Counted from the stretch's first letter, positions 45,433-55,331 are shown. The stretch is 59,884 bases of DNA from an uncultured bacterium (GCA_937124615.1 CAKZKR010000017.1:1-59884); one strand, 5' to 3'. Numbers and translations are program-made. Notes: generated from the letters alone by a model not told the origin.

Positions 45433-47079
45433 TTATTTTTTCTGAACAGATTGTATTTCAATAAATTTGTCCCATAGGGATTGTTGGATATAAAGATAGC
45501 GAAAAACACCGGGTCGGATTGTATATATCTCTTTCATGTAAGGCTTATTTGTTAGTACCTTTTCAAATTCCTTTGATAATTCTGGTGAGACAATAAGGAA
45601 AGGGACACCGTTTATTGTGGGAGGTATTTTAGACCAAAAACCTTTTTTTTGAATTTTGCGTAGGTACCACGGGATAGGCCAGTAATCGTTTATTGGGTCA
45701 ATTACAAGGACAACAGGTTCCTGGTTTTCTTTGGTAAGAATGTCGGATAGTTGATATATGCGGTCCATCATTTTTACAAGAGATGTACTTGTATGTGCAT
45801 ATACATAGGGGTTAGAAATATCTGCAAAGTAAATGAAGTTTCCCTGATATGTTTGATAAGACAAATAATATGTTCCTATGAATAAAACGATTAGTAGAGT
45901 GAATCGAGCCCATATTTTGCTGAATTTCTGCCATAGTGCCTGGAATCCAATACCAGCAAAGAGAATCATTCCTAAGAGGGGATAAAGGATGTTCCAGGGG
46001 GTTTTGTAGGGTATTAGAGAAAGTATTGTAAAGGTTATAAAAAAGGAGAAGAAAAGAAAAATGCAAAGAGCAGATTGTTCCTGTTCTCTTAAGGTACATC
46101 GCTTTTGTCTAAATATCTTGATAGCTGAATAAAACGAAGTAACTATCCCTATACTGCATAGCAGAACTGTAAAGCCTTCTGTCCATACAGGACCTACTGT
46201 TTTGTTGAAATATATTAGGATTTGTAAGTAATACCACCATGGTTTATCGTGAATACCGGAAGATCCTTCTCCACTTGCTCTAAAAAAGTAGGTTTGATAC
46301 GCACGGAAAAAATCTAATAGACCTTCTCCATTTGTGAAAAATGAAGAGAAAAATAAGAACCATGGGATAAAAAATACTATAAGAAAAATGGGTATATGTT
46401 TAAGACCTTTTACCCATGAAAAAGAGTAGTTTTCAACAAAAAAAGTGGTTTCGAGATAATGGGAGGTCTTTGATAAATAAGCCAAGACTATTAACGAAGA
46501 TAGAAAAGTTGAAAAAAGGATAATGATACTTGTTTCTTTTGTCACAAAAGCAAGAGATAGAGCAACCCCTGCAAGAATTATCGGGAGTATTCTTTGGTAG
46601 TGTATGTAATCCCATAGAAAAAAAATAAAAAGGGAAGAAAATAGGACAAAAGGGATTTCATGTACATAGTAACGACTATAAAAGAAGAATGCATGAGATA
46701 CGGAAAGGAGTAGAGAGGAAACAAGAAATGCAGGGAACCCGATGTATTTTTTTATAGGAAGAAGTGATAAAAAGATAAGTAGGCTAAAAAGTATTGGAAC
46801 AGACCGGTACATTGCTTCAGTGGTGTCCTGGAATTTGTAAACTTTGCATAGGTAAAAGACGGGTAATGTTGCATAATAGAGGAGAGGTCCGTGATGTTCA
46901 TGGGGGTCATATTTATAAACGCCTTTTTCTAGTAATATTCCTGTTTTGTAAGCCTGGTTGGCTTCATCGCAATGCATGGGGCGGATGGCAATTCCATAAA
47001 AACGAGATAGAAGTACAATAAATAAAAATAGTAGATAGATTAAAGAAAAATAATATTTGAAATAGTGGTTCTTAAACAT
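45433..47079 (-). CDS. Agl23-type polytopic glycosyltransferase-like protein (PMT/ArnT fold)
   Basis: The 548-residue membrane protein has about 12 helices. Its first loop carries MHCDEANQAYKTGILLEKG followed by YDPHEHHGPLLYY, the acidic loop typical of the TIGR03663 (flippase-activity-associated Agl23) group. That group is related to dolichyl-phosphate-mannose transferases. It would take a sugar from a polyprenyl-phosphate donor at the outer face of the inner membrane. The polyprenyl-phosphate GT2 at 50326-51054 could supply such a donor. No good ribosome binding site is seen at the ATG. Confidence 0.82.
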   Translation of the reverse strand: MFKNHYFKYYFSLIYLLFLFIVLLSRFYGIAIRPMHCDEANQAYKTGILLEKGVYKYDPHEHHGPLLYYATLPVFYLCKVYKFQDTTEAMYRSVPILFSLLIFLSLLPIKKYIGFPAFLVSSLLLSVSHAFFFYSRYYVHEIPFVLFSSLFIFFLWDYIHYQRILPIILAGVALSLAFVTKETSIIILFSTFLSSLIVLAYLSKTSHYLETTFFVENYSFSWVKGLKHIPIFLIVFFIPWFLFFSSFFTNGEGLLDFFRAYQTYFFRASGEGSSGIHDKPWWYYLQILIYFNKTVGPVWTEGFTVLLCSIGIVTSFYSAIKIFRQKRCTLREQEQSALCIFLFFSFFITFTILSLIPYKTPWNILYPLLGMILFAGIGFQALWQKFSKIWARFTLLIVLFIGTYYLSYQTYQGNFIYFADISNPYVYAHTSTSLVKMMDRIYQLSDILTKENQEPVVLVIDPINDYWPIPWYLRKIQKKGFWSKIPPTINGVPFLIVSPELSKEFEKVLTNKPYMKEIYTIRPGVFRYLYIQQSLWDKFIEIQSVQKK

Positions 47080-47151
47080 TATGCCAGAGTTTTTATTCTA
47101 TTATGGGCAAATGGAATTTAAAAGACAAATTCTGTTTTAAAAGAAAATGGA

Positions 47152-47183
47152 TATGCCACCTTTAATGAATTAAAGGTGGCATA
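47152..47183 (-). terminator. Hairpin after the discoidin-like gene
   Basis: A perfect 15-bp stem, 47152-47166 with 47169-47183, is centred on gccacctttaat. On the minus strand it is followed by a T-rich run (ATTTTCTTTT) and lies about 30 bases past the stop of the gene at 47211. Confidence 0.7.
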
Positions 47184-47210
47184 CAAAATAGTACTTATTC
47201 CAAAATTTAA

Positions 47211-47903
47211 TTATTTGCCGTAAACTTCTACTTCGATATAGTGATTCATGTCGTTGTAAGAATTTCCGTTGCTGTATAAACGGATGTACTTCCCTTTTAC
47301 ACCTTCATCAACTCCAATAAGTCTTCCTTTGTTATTTTCAATAAATTCTTTGTCTTTCCCGATACCTAAGCCTGCAGAATTATCATAGTCATTATTGTAG
47401 ACTTGTTTTCCACCATCTTTAAATTCAGAGTCATTACTAACAGTTACGATGAAATCTTTATATACCCGTTTACCCTCATGGAAATGCCAAACGACGATTG
47501 CATAAATGGTATATTCTTTATCAAGTTCAATCTGGACCCATTGTAAGCCCGCTGGAAGTTCAACAACACTTTTCTTGCCATAGTCTTTGTCGCCATCTGT
47601 AATTTGTTTCAATTGTCCACGAGTTGGAGGAACACTGCTTGTTACAGGTTTGTCTTTGGAAATTAAAGCAACTCCATCCGGGACATAATAGGGTGGACGG
47701 TCTTTGTAATCTTCTTCTTCCAGATTTGGACTGTAGTAATCAATCGGGGTTCCACCAAAGAATGGTTCAGGAAGTTCAAGTTTTAACTCTATTTTACCTG
47801 CAGGTGGAGTGTCATCTGCGTAAAGAGTAGGTAAAGTTATTAAACATATAAGCATCAATCCAAATAAGGGGAGAACATTGTAAATTTTGTTTGTGTAATT
47901 CAT
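47211..47903 (-). CDS. Small secreted discoidin-like (F5/8 type C-like) protein
   Basis: The 230-residue protein has a signal peptide (LPLFGLMLICLITLPTLYA), a Pro-rich acidic segment, and from about residue 85 a jelly-roll domain of F5/8 type C style: QITDGD, LQWVQIELDKEYTIYAI, GKYIRLYSN and a closing YIEVEVYGK strand. Such domains bind glycans or surfaces and have no catalytic role of their own. Two features are unusual: the domain stands alone in a short secreted protein, and it has a hairpin terminator of its own. AAGGAG precedes the ATG. Confidence 0.75.
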   Translation of the reverse strand: MNYTNKIYNVLPLFGLMLICLITLPTLYADDTPPAGKIELKLELPEPFFGGTPIDYYSPNLEEEDYKDRPPYYVPDGVALISKDKPVTSSVPPTRGQLKQITDGDKDYGKKSVVELPAGLQWVQIELDKEYTIYAIVVWHFHEGKRVYKDFIVTVSNDSEFKDGGKQVYNNDYDNSAGLGIGKDKEFIENNKGRLIGVDEGVKGKYIRLYSNGNSYNDMNHYIEVEVYGK

Positions 47904-48305
47904 AATAAACTCCTTCTAAATTTTTAGTTTATACTGTTAAGGGGTTTGACCAAATTTCATTTCCGGTCCAAGTATAATATATAATTTTAACATATTTTTA
48001 TTCATATATTCATCTTGTAATGTTTCAAGGGTTATGTGTATTATAATCACTTTATATATACGAAAGTTTTAAATTTTCTATTTATAATTTTATTTTAGGC
48101 GCGAAAGGTGATTCGTCAAAATAATCCGATGAAGACGAGAACGGATATATTATTTTAAGATATAAATGAAGATAGAGTTTAACATATTTCAAAGATTATT
48201 TGATTTTTATTTTGACAATTATGTATAAATGGTGGTAAATTATTATTTACTTATCATTAAGTATATAAAACAATTGAAAATCTTAACCAAGATGAGGGTA
48301 AGACT
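47904..48305 (+). other. AT-rich divergent intergenic region of about 400 bp
   Basis: No gene or structured RNA was seen. It separates the discoidin-like gene (-) from the acyl-CoA dehydrogenase gene (+) and must hold both promoters. A candidate for the latter is TTGACA at 48212-48217 with TAAATT at 48236-48241 (18-base spacer); the -10 is a weak match. Confidence 0.4.
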
Positions 48306-50243
48306 ATGGCTACAAAAGAGGATTTAAAAGCAAAAGATGCGGCAATGGAACTCGCAGAAGAGGCGCGTGAAACAGAATGGCAATTCCCAAGTTTCACTGC
48401 AGAAATGTTTCGTGGGAATTTTCGCTGGGATTTGTTACATCCCTATCCGGCACAATCCGAAGAGGATAAAAAGATAGGGGATGAATTGTTAGAGAAAATC
48501 AAGAAGTTTCTCGATGAGAATGTAGACCCTATAGAAATTGATAAAACAGGTGTCTATCCACAGGAAGCGTTGAATAAGATGAAGGAGATGGGTTTGTTTG
48601 GAATGAAGATAAAGCCCGAATATGGTGGATTGGGTTTATCTGTAACAAACTATGCCCGCGTACTTTCATTTATTGGTAGTTATTGCCAGAGTACGATAAC
48701 ATGGTTATCTGCACATCAAAGTATCGGTGTTCCCGAGCCCCTGCGAACCTTCGGGACAGAAGAACAAAAGAAAAAATATTTGCCACGAGTTGCAAAAGGT
48801 GAAATTTCCGCTTTTGCTTTGACAGAGCCTGAAGTAGGTTCAGACCCTGCACAGATGAAGACAACCGCTACTCCTTCACCCGATGGTTCTTATTATTTGT
48901 TAAATGGAGTTAAATTGTGGACGACGAACGGTCCTGACGCCGATGTGATTGTTGTGATGGCCAAAACTCCGCCAAAAATAAAGAATGGTCGTGAAATCCC
49001 ACAGATTACTGCGTTTATTGTTGAAACAAATTGGCCGGGTGTGGAAGTTGTAACACGCTGTAAATTCATGGGACTTAAAGGTATTTCTAATGGTATGTTA
49101 AGATTTAATAATGTGAAGGTTCCTGCAGAGAATATTATTGGTAAACCAGGAATGGGATTAAAGATTGCTTTGACGACATTAAACACAGGTCGTTTAGGTG
49201 TCCCTTCTGCAGGAGTTGGTGCGGGAAAAAGAATGCTTGAGGATGCAGAATGGTGGGCGAAAAATCGTGTGCAGTGGGGAAGACCCATCGGACAGCATCA
49301 GGAGATAGCCAAGAAAATTGCTAATTTTACAGCGAATACATTTGCTACTCAAGCGATGGTGTTTATCACATGCGCATTCGCAGATAAGAAAAACGCGGAT
49401 ATTCGTTTAGAAGCGGCAGCAGCGAAGTATTTCGCCACAGAAATAGGCTGGCAGGGTATGGATGAATTGTTGCAAACTCTGGGTGGGCGTGGTTATGAAA
49501 TGGCGGATTCATTATATAACCGAGGTGAAAAACCAGTGTTTGTGGAACGTATAATGCGTGATATGCGTGTTGGAAGAATTTTTGAGGGGTCTTCAGAAAT
49601 TATGCATCTGATCATGGCTCGTGAAGCGTTGGATACGCATTTCAGTTTGGTTATGCCTATCATGAAACCTCAAAAAGGGCAAAGTAAGGTTAAGTTAATA
49701 TTGAATGCATTGAAGTTCTATGTAAAATGGTATCCAAAATTATGGTTGCCTACCTCAACAAACTTTAATGTAAGGAAACTTAATTCTGCAAATCAAGACC
49801 ATTTAAAATATGCAGCGAAGACATGTAAAAAACTTGCCCGTAGAATTTTCCATACGATGGCGAAGTATGGACCGAAGTTAGAATATGAACAATTGATCTT
49901 AGGGAATTATGTAGATATTGGTGTAGATTTATATGTAATGGGTTGCTGTCTGTCCTATGCTGAATATCTATTAAATAAGAATCCGAATGATGATACACCC
50001 CAGGACCTTGCGGATTTGTTCTGTAAGAATGCTCGTCAGAGAATTGAAAATAACTTTAAGGCTGTCAAGCATAATCACAATTACATGTATCGCAAGGTAG
50101 GTGATAAATTATTGGAAGGAAAATATCGCTGGTTAGTATTTGATGTTTATGAAGGTTTGCCACCGAAATATCGTGATTATGAAAAGAACCTTCCAATACC
50201 GGCAGAAGCCCCTGATAATTCCAAGACAGATGCAAAAGCGTAA
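48306..50243 (+). CDS. Acyl-CoA dehydrogenase with long C-terminal extension
   Basis: The 645-residue flavoprotein has the family signatures FALTEPEVGSDPAQMKTTA near residue 178 and the FAD/substrate segment DMRVGRIFEGSSEIMHL near 418-434. The Glu of FEGSSE is at the catalytic-base position of short- and medium-chain enzymes. It introduces a trans-2 double bond into acyl-CoA. A C-terminal part of about 200 residues beyond the core recalls the VLCAD/ACAD9 size class; its role is not evident. GAGGG precedes the ATG. The gene is single and closed by a terminator. Confidence 0.92.
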   Translation: MATKEDLKAKDAAMELAEEARETEWQFPSFTAEMFRGNFRWDLLHPYPAQSEEDKKIGDELLEKIKKFLDENVDPIEIDKTGVYPQEALNKMKEMGLFGMKIKPEYGGLGLSVTNYARVLSFIGSYCQSTITWLSAHQSIGVPEPLRTFGTEEQKKKYLPRVAKGEISAFALTEPEVGSDPAQMKTTATPSPDGSYYLLNGVKLWTTNGPDADVIVVMAKTPPKIKNGREIPQITAFIVETNWPGVEVVTRCKFMGLKGISNGMLRFNNVKVPAENIIGKPGMGLKIALTTLNTGRLGVPSAGVGAGKRMLEDAEWWAKNRVQWGRPIGQHQEIAKKIANFTANTFATQAMVFITCAFADKKNADIRLEAAAAKYFATEIGWQGMDELLQTLGGRGYEMADSLYNRGEKPVFVERIMRDMRVGRIFEGSSEIMHLIMAREALDTHFSLVMPIMKPQKGQSKVKLILNALKFYVKWYPKLWLPTSTNFNVRKLNSANQDHLKYAAKTCKKLARRIFHTMAKYGPKLEYEQLILGNYVDIGVDLYVMGCCLSYAEYLLNKNPNDDTPQDLADLFCKNARQRIENNFKAVKHNHNYMYRKVGDKLLEGKYRWLVFDVYEGLPPKYRDYEKNLPIPAEAPDNSKTDAKA

Positions 50244-50273
50244 AAGAATTTCTGTATTTTTGTAAGTAAAAAG

Positions 50274-50311
50274 ATATTAGAGGGACTTTACGAAGTCCCT
50301 CTAATATTTTT
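50274..50311. terminator. Bidirectional intrinsic terminator between convergent genes
   Basis: A perfect 15-bp stem, 50274-50288 with 50293-50307, contains agagggactt and a tacg loop. T-rich runs flank both sides, so it can end both the acyl-CoA dehydrogenase (+) and the GT2 (-) transcripts. Confidence 0.85.
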
Positions 50312-50325
50312 ATGTAGTTTATTTA

Positions 50326-51054
50326 TTATTTATACTTGCCTGTTAATGCATTCCAACGAATTTTAAAGAGGTCACAGAACATTTTGGAAGAGTCTTTGAT
50401 GGGATGCACACGAGATTCTTTACGATTTCTCCAACGGGTTGGAACCTCTTTTATTTTCAGGTTATGTTGTTCAGCAATGAAAAGTATTTCAGCATCAAAA
50501 CTGAATCGATTCAATGTTTGTCTTGGAAAGACGATGCTTACCGATTTTTCATTAAAGCATTTACATCCGCATTGTGTATCTTTAAAATGCGTGAGGAAGA
50601 AAAAATGAAGAATCAGGTTATAGATTTTCCCCATTGTTTGACGATAAAAGGGTTGTGGTATTTCTATAATAGATTCCGGTAGAGCCCGTGAGGCAATAGC
50701 AATATCATATCCATTATTGATTGTATCTATAAGTTTTTGAACTTCTTCAATAGGAGTTGAAGCATCGGCATCATAGAAGCAACGTATATTGCCTTTTGTA
50801 TGATTTAACATGGCATCTTTAACGACACTTCCTTTTCCCCTATTTTGTGAAAATGGAATAATTTTGATTACCCCATTATATAATTCAGACCATTTTTGGA
50901 CAATTTGGACTGTATTATCCGTGCTTCCATCATCTACGACAACAATTTCAAATGAATAGGGTTGTCTCTGAAGGTAGTCAAGAACATATTTTAATGTGGA
51001 TTTTATTTCATGTTCTTCATTGTATGTGGGGATTATAAGAGAAAAAGAAAACAA
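50326..51054 (-). CDS. GT2-family polyprenyl-phosphate glycosyltransferase (DPM1/ALG5-like)
   Basis: The 242-residue protein starts with SFSLIIPTYNEEHEI and has VVVDDGSTDNT near residue 38, FYDADAST as the DxD metal site near 93, and a conserved C-terminal RFSFDAEILFIAEQHNLKIKEVPTRW segment that I locate near 180-205. This set is typical of dolichyl/polyprenyl-phosphate hexosyltransferases, which load a sugar from a nucleotide donor onto the lipid carrier. It has no membrane helices of its own. The start is TTG at 51054 behind AAGGAGTG. Its product could feed the Agl23-type enzyme at 45433. Confidence 0.87.
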   Translation of the reverse strand: MFSFSLIIPTYNEEHEIKSTLKYVLDYLQRQPYSFEIVVVDDGSTDNTVQIVQKWSELYNGVIKIIPFSQNRGKGSVVKDAMLNHTKGNIRCFYDADASTPIEEVQKLIDTINNGYDIAIASRALPESIIEIPQPFYRQTMGKIYNLILHFFFLTHFKDTQCGCKCFNEKSVSIVFPRQTLNRFSFDAEILFIAEQHNLKIKEVPTRWRNRKESRVHPIKDSSKMFCDLFKIRWNALTGKYK

Positions 51055-51105
51055 AATTACACTCCTTATGTACCCCTTAACTGTGTTTGTTATTTTTAGA
51101 CTTTT

Positions 51106-52170
51106 TTAAGAATTGGCTGGTTTAAACCAGACATTTCTGAATCGAACAGCATTTCCATGGTCCTGAAACATTAAAACACCTTTGGGCGATTCTTGGTCGC
51201 TAACACCACCGGGTGTCGGTCCTTTTAATTCTACATTATCGTGAATTACGATTCCGTTGTGAAGAACGGTGATAAAGGCATTCTTTATTTTTTTGCCATT
51301 TTCATCAAATTTGGGTCCAGTAAAAGTTATATCATAAGTTTGCCATTGGAGAGGGGGAAGGGATGCACAAACTTTAGGCGTAGCCGATTTGTAGATACCT
51401 CCGCACAAATTGTCTGCTGGCAAATCACCGAAACTATCTAATACTTGCACTTCATATCTTCCGAAAACATATACACCGCTATTTCCTCTTGCCTGTCCCG
51501 TTTCGTTTGGCATGAATGGGCACATAAACTCAATATGATACAAGCCATCTCCGTATTCTTCTTTGGTGCATAGGTTGCTACCAACTGTTTGTGCAGAACC
51601 ATCCCCCGCGATTTGCCAATGAGGTTTCGTGTCCCATTTATCAAGGCTTTTCCCATCCATAAGAATAACAGCCCCTTCTGGAGGCTGTTGTCCTAATGTA
51701 GGTGGTTGTAAAAAAACTCGTTTTAGTTCAAAAGTTGCTTTTTCTTTTCCTTGCTGAATGGTACCTTTGAATACTTCATTTTTAATTTGCCCTACTATTT
51801 TGCCTTTTCCTCCAAAATTGTCTTTGAAATCTGCATCCCCTTCAAAGTTTATTTCGGCCAATCTTTTCGCTTTTTCTTTATCTTGTTCCATTATTTCAGC
51901 AGGTCCGGATGGGGCTTTCATCCCTTTTATCTCTACCCTTTGTTCGGGGGCTGAACCCTGAGTGTATAATAATACACAACGATACCTGCCACCTCCTTGG
52001 GCTACTACTTGAGCCCGGAGATTTTTTCCATCCCAATTTTTACCAGAGATAGTTCCCTGATAATTACCCATTACGAAATCATCATCTTCATCTGCTACAA
52101 CAAAAGTAGCAAACATAATGATTGCAGTAAAAAATAATAGAAAAAAAGAAAATTTCCTTGACAAATACAT
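51106..52170 (-). CDS. Secreted DUF1080 (3-keto-disaccharide hydrolase-like) protein
   Basis: The 354-residue protein has a signal peptide (FFLLFFTAIIMFATFVVA), a first beta-domain (about 30-145), and a C-terminal DUF1080 jelly roll (about 165-352). The latter has LMDGKSLDKWDTK, HIEFMCPF, GNSGVYVFGRYEVQVLDSF and FQDHGNAVRFRNVWFKP. These landmarks define the DUF1080 family, abundant in planctomycetes and their relatives, with some members acting on keto-sugars or laminarin-like glycans. AGGAGG precedes the ATG. It is probably a glycan-active or glycan-binding exported protein. Confidence 0.85.
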   Translation of the reverse strand: MYLSRKFSFFLLFFTAIIMFATFVVADEDDDFVMGNYQGTISGKNWDGKNLRAQVVAQGGGRYRCVLLYTQGSAPEQRVEIKGMKAPSGPAEIMEQDKEKAKRLAEINFEGDADFKDNFGGKGKIVGQIKNEVFKGTIQQGKEKATFELKRVFLQPPTLGQQPPEGAVILMDGKSLDKWDTKPHWQIAGDGSAQTVGSNLCTKEEYGDGLYHIEFMCPFMPNETGQARGNSGVYVFGRYEVQVLDSFGDLPADNLCGGIYKSATPKVCASLPPLQWQTYDITFTGPKFDENGKKIKNAFITVLHNGIVIHDNVELKGPTPGGVSDQESPKGVLMFQDHGNAVRFRNVWFKPANS

Positions 52171-52303
52171 AGTACATTCCTCCTGGTGTTTATAGTTTTT
52201 TAAAAAAGATACTTGGTTATTTTCTTTTCAATTATACTTTATATATATTAGTTATGAAAAATGGGATATTAACACTGAACTGATAAAAAACTTTACAGAT
52301 TCA

Positions 52304-52780
52304 TTAATGATGAAAATTACTCTTGTTTCGTGTTTTAGAAAAATGTATATGAAAGAAAATATAGGAATACATGAGAATTCCTTTTAGTCGATTTACAAAA
52401 GTCTTTGATAGTGATTTAAATATACCTTGTGAGAGGTTTTTGTATTCTTTGTGTATCGAATAAACAAAGGTATGTCGGGCTCCTGATAATGTGCTCAATG
52501 TAATCTGTCGTGGGCTTTCGAAGAGAATTACAAACTGGTCTAATTTTTGAGAACGAATTATTCTTAAAATATTTATAAAAGTTCCAATTCCTTTTAAGGT
52601 TGATAAGTGTTGTCCATCCCATGGTAGAAATACGGGCGATACGGGAAGTTTTTCAAAATAGTAAGAAGGGAATTCTTGGGGGATGAATAAAATGATCTGG
52701 TCTTTGGGATATTTTTCACAAAGAAAATGGATTGCTTTTAGGAAATGAGGACCGTAACTGTAAAATAACCCGATTTTCAT
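52304..52780 (-). CDS. Small protein ending the glycosyltransferase operon, possibly a truncated GT-B domain
   Basis: The 158-residue protein opens with a strand-helix pair (KIGLFYSYGPHFLKAIHFL) and continues in alternating strands and helices, like the N-terminal half of a GT-B glycosyltransferase. No C-terminal nucleotide-binding half follows. It ends in a basic, His-rich tail. The gap to the GT4 gene upstream is six bases and AGGAGG precedes the ATG, so it is clearly translated with the operon. It may be a remnant or an accessory subunit. I do not recognise a family with confidence. Confidence 0.55.
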   Translation of the reverse strand: MKIGLFYSYGPHFLKAIHFLCEKYPKDQIILFIPQEFPSYYFEKLPVSPVFLPWDGQHLSTLKGIGTFINILRIIRSQKLDQFVILFESPRQITLSTLSGARHTFVYSIHKEYKNLSQGIFKSLSKTFVNRLKGILMYSYIFFHIHFSKTRNKSNFHH

Positions 52781-52786
52781 AATTTG

Positions 52787-54061
52787 TTAAACCTCCTCTA
52801 ATAGCAAATTTTCAATAAGGGGTTCATAATGCTTTTCAATAATTTTATCCCATGTGTAATTTTGTAAAACAGATTGTCGAGCGTTATTTCCTATTGTGAT
52901 CCTAATTTTTGGGTTATCGAGCAAATTATTGAGTATTTCTGATAGTTCATTATAATTCCCCGGCTCAAATAATATACCCGTTTGTTTATCTATTATAATT
53001 TCCTTTAATCCCCCTGTATTACTTGCAACAACAGTTTTTCCCATGGCCATGGCTTCTAATGCAGTAATCCCAAAAGGTTCGGCCCAAATACTTGGGATAA
53101 CGCAAATATCAGATTTTTGGTATATCTCAAGCAATTCTCTGCGAGGAAGCCAACATAAAGGTATGAACCAATTATTGTAGAGATTGAGGTTAAACGAAGT
53201 TGCATATATTTTGAAGTCTTTTCTTTTTTGATAGAGTATATTTCCCGCTTTGGACAATATGTTCATCCCTTTTGATGAATCGTCACATCGTCCAGCCATT
53301 AATATAATATTTTCTTTTTTTTGAGTTGTGTCTATTGTTGTTTCTTCAGAAATAAACTCTTTTTCTATACCTCCCGGTATTACAATAGCATCAATTTTAT
53401 GTTTTATCAATTCGTTTTGAAGGTCCTTATTGTAAACGATCACTTTCTTCCATTTTTTTATTGTGCTGATGTAATAATCTTCAAAGATAGGAAGGTAACA
53501 CCCACTTTGAATATAATCTTTTGTCCAACTGCTATATTCTCCCGATAATAATTCTTTTTTTAATCCTTTTAAAGAACACTGACGGCAGTAATTGAGTGTT
53601 TCAAAAACATTTTTTGGACAATGTTTTCCCTCCTTAAATCGTAAAGGATTCCTTAAGCAAAATAATTCATGGGCAAAGGTTCGAGAAACAATTGGGATTT
53701 TGGAAAATGATGATATTATATGAATACTTATAGGGATTTTTATGTGATAACCATGTTGTAAAAAGATAAGGGAAGGGTTGTTTTCTTTGATGAAAGAACA
53801 TATTTTTTTTGAAATATAATTTATATTCCAGTACTTTGAAGGTATTGAAATACGAAAGGATGGAAAAGGTAAGTGTGCAGGGTTAAAATTCCCTCTATCT
53901 GAAGAGGGTTCTTCAGCAATTCCTAAAAATATCACATTATATTTTTTTTCATGTAGAACTTTTAAAACATTATAAGTATCAATATCAGCGCCACCGTTGG
54001 GAGGCCAGGAAAAGTTAAAATCGATGAAGATAATTTTTTTTGTTCTATTAAGCAAGTACAT
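52787..54061 (-). CDS. GT4-family glycosyltransferase with four-cysteine insert, paralog 2
   Basis: The 424-residue GT-B enzyme begins with IIFIDFNFSWPPNGGADID, the nucleotide-free N-domain loop. The C-domain donor motif is SIWAEPFGITALEAMAMGKTV-like near residue 325, with the E-x7-E pair. Between the domains, near residues 138-166, four Cys follow the pattern C-x12-C-x10-C-x2-C, a likely zinc site. The next gene upstream shares the same pattern, so the two arose by duplication. AAAGGA abuts the ATG; the TTG at codon 3 has better spacing and may be the true start. It probably builds an envelope glycan or glycolipid. Confidence 0.85.
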   Translation of the reverse strand: MYLLNRTKKIIFIDFNFSWPPNGGADIDTYNVLKVLHEKKYNVIFLGIAEEPSSDRGNFNPAHLPFPSFRISIPSKYWNINYISKKICSFIKENNPSLIFLQHGYHIKIPISIHIISSFSKIPIVSRTFAHELFCLRNPLRFKEGKHCPKNVFETLNYCRQCSLKGLKKELLSGEYSSWTKDYIQSGCYLPIFEDYYISTIKKWKKVIVYNKDLQNELIKHKIDAIVIPGGIEKEFISEETTIDTTQKKENIILMAGRCDDSSKGMNILSKAGNILYQKRKDFKIYATSFNLNLYNNWFIPLCWLPRRELLEIYQKSDICVIPSIWAEPFGITALEAMAMGKTVVASNTGGLKEIIIDKQTGILFEPGNYNELSEILNNLLDNPKIRITIGNNARQSVLQNYTWDKIIEKHYEPLIENLLLEEV

Positions 54062-54086
54062 TCCTTTAATATTTTAATAATATATT

Positions 54087-55307
54087 TTATTTGATTAGGT
54101 TCTTTTCATAGTATTGTTTGACAATTTGTTCCCAACTATAATTTTCAAGAATATGTTTTTGAGATTTGTGGCCCATTTCATTTCTGAGGTTATCATTTGA
54201 CAGTAAAATATCTATATAGTTCATGAGTGTTTCCGTATCTCCTGGTGGAAATAAAAAACCTGTTTCTCCATGTAGAATGGTTGTTTTTAGTCCTCCAATA
54301 TTACTGGCGATAACTGGATTTCCTACAGCCATGGACTCTAATGCTACTAAGCCAAAAGGTTCTTCCCAAATACTTGGAACAATACATATATCCATATTCG
54401 AGTAGATATTAGGTAATTCTTCATAATCAAGCCAGCCTATAAACTTTACCCAGTCTGGAAATTCCTGTATCCACCCTCCTGTACAGATCATTTCAAAATC
54501 ATCTCTTTTTAATCTCAATTTATTACAGGCCTTAAATAAAGTATGAAAACCCTTTGAAAAATCCTCTACTCTCCCTGCCATAAAAATTTTTTTTATAGCA
54601 TTTTTTGTCGGTTTTTTTGTTTGGAAAATTTTGGTATCTACTCCACCAGGAATGATGACAATTTGTGTGTGATAACATTTCCATACCTTTGCCATTGCAT
54701 CGGAGAACACTATAATTTTCTGGACTTTTTTTAGAGCGTTTATAAGTTTTTCATAATAATTTGATTTATATGCCTCTGCAATTAGATATTCTTCCAACCA
54801 TGCATTTATTTCATAGTTCAAAATTTTCCTTTTCTGGTGATATAACCCACATTTTCGGCAGGTGTCATGTGTAGAAAGGTAATCAAGAGGGCAAGGTTTG
54901 TTGTGCAAAAATTTTAGAATGTCTTTTTGGCAGAGGAGTTCATAGGCATATTGTCGCCAAATTATGGGAATGGATACATTCTCAAAAAATAAAGTAATAA
55001 CAGGTTTTAGAAAAAAACTATCACCGATAATTATCCAATCAGGTTGAAAAGTGGATACAGAAGAAAGAAGGAAATTTTTCAATATAAGTAAAAACTGATT
55101 TGAAGAATAATCCAATGTTATTTTTTTAGCAGGGAAAGGGAGTTCTTCGGGCTGAAAAACACCTCTATTTTGATTGGAAGTGGTGATAGAAAGAAGGAGG
55201 ACATCATGCTTGTTTTTAGTGAGTTCCTTTAATACATTGAAAACATCTACATCCGCACCTCCTCGGGGAGGCCAGTTGAAAAGTAAGTCTATGAAACAGA
55301 TTTTCAT
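54087..55307 (-). CDS. GT4-family glycosyltransferase with four-cysteine insert, paralog 1
   Basis: The 406-residue GT-B enzyme opens with ICFIDLLFNWPPRGGADVD, nearly the same motif as the next gene. The donor-binding segment is PSIWEEPFGLVALESMAVG near residue 312. The insert C-x12-C-x10-C-x2-C (LLCQKDILK to CRKCGLYH) lies near 130-158. It ends 25 bases before paralog 2 and begins 24 bases after the fusion gene. No convincing RBS is seen, so translation may be coupled to the upstream gene. Confidence 0.86.
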   Translation of the reverse strand: MKICFIDLLFNWPPRGGADVDVFNVLKELTKNKHDVLLLSITTSNQNRGVFQPEELPFPAKKITLDYSSNQFLLILKNFLLSSVSTFQPDWIIIGDSFFLKPVITLFFENVSIPIIWRQYAYELLCQKDILKFLHNKPCPLDYLSTHDTCRKCGLYHQKRKILNYEINAWLEEYLIAEAYKSNYYEKLINALKKVQKIIVFSDAMAKVWKCYHTQIVIIPGGVDTKIFQTKKPTKNAIKKIFMAGRVEDFSKGFHTLFKACNKLRLKRDDFEMICTGGWIQEFPDWVKFIGWLDYEELPNIYSNMDICIVPSIWEEPFGLVALESMAVGNPVIASNIGGLKTTILHGETGFLFPPGDTETLMNYIDILLSNDNLRNEMGHKSQKHILENYSWEQIVKQYYEKNLIK

Positions 55308-55331
55308 TAGATAAAAATCCGATGCTGTCTT

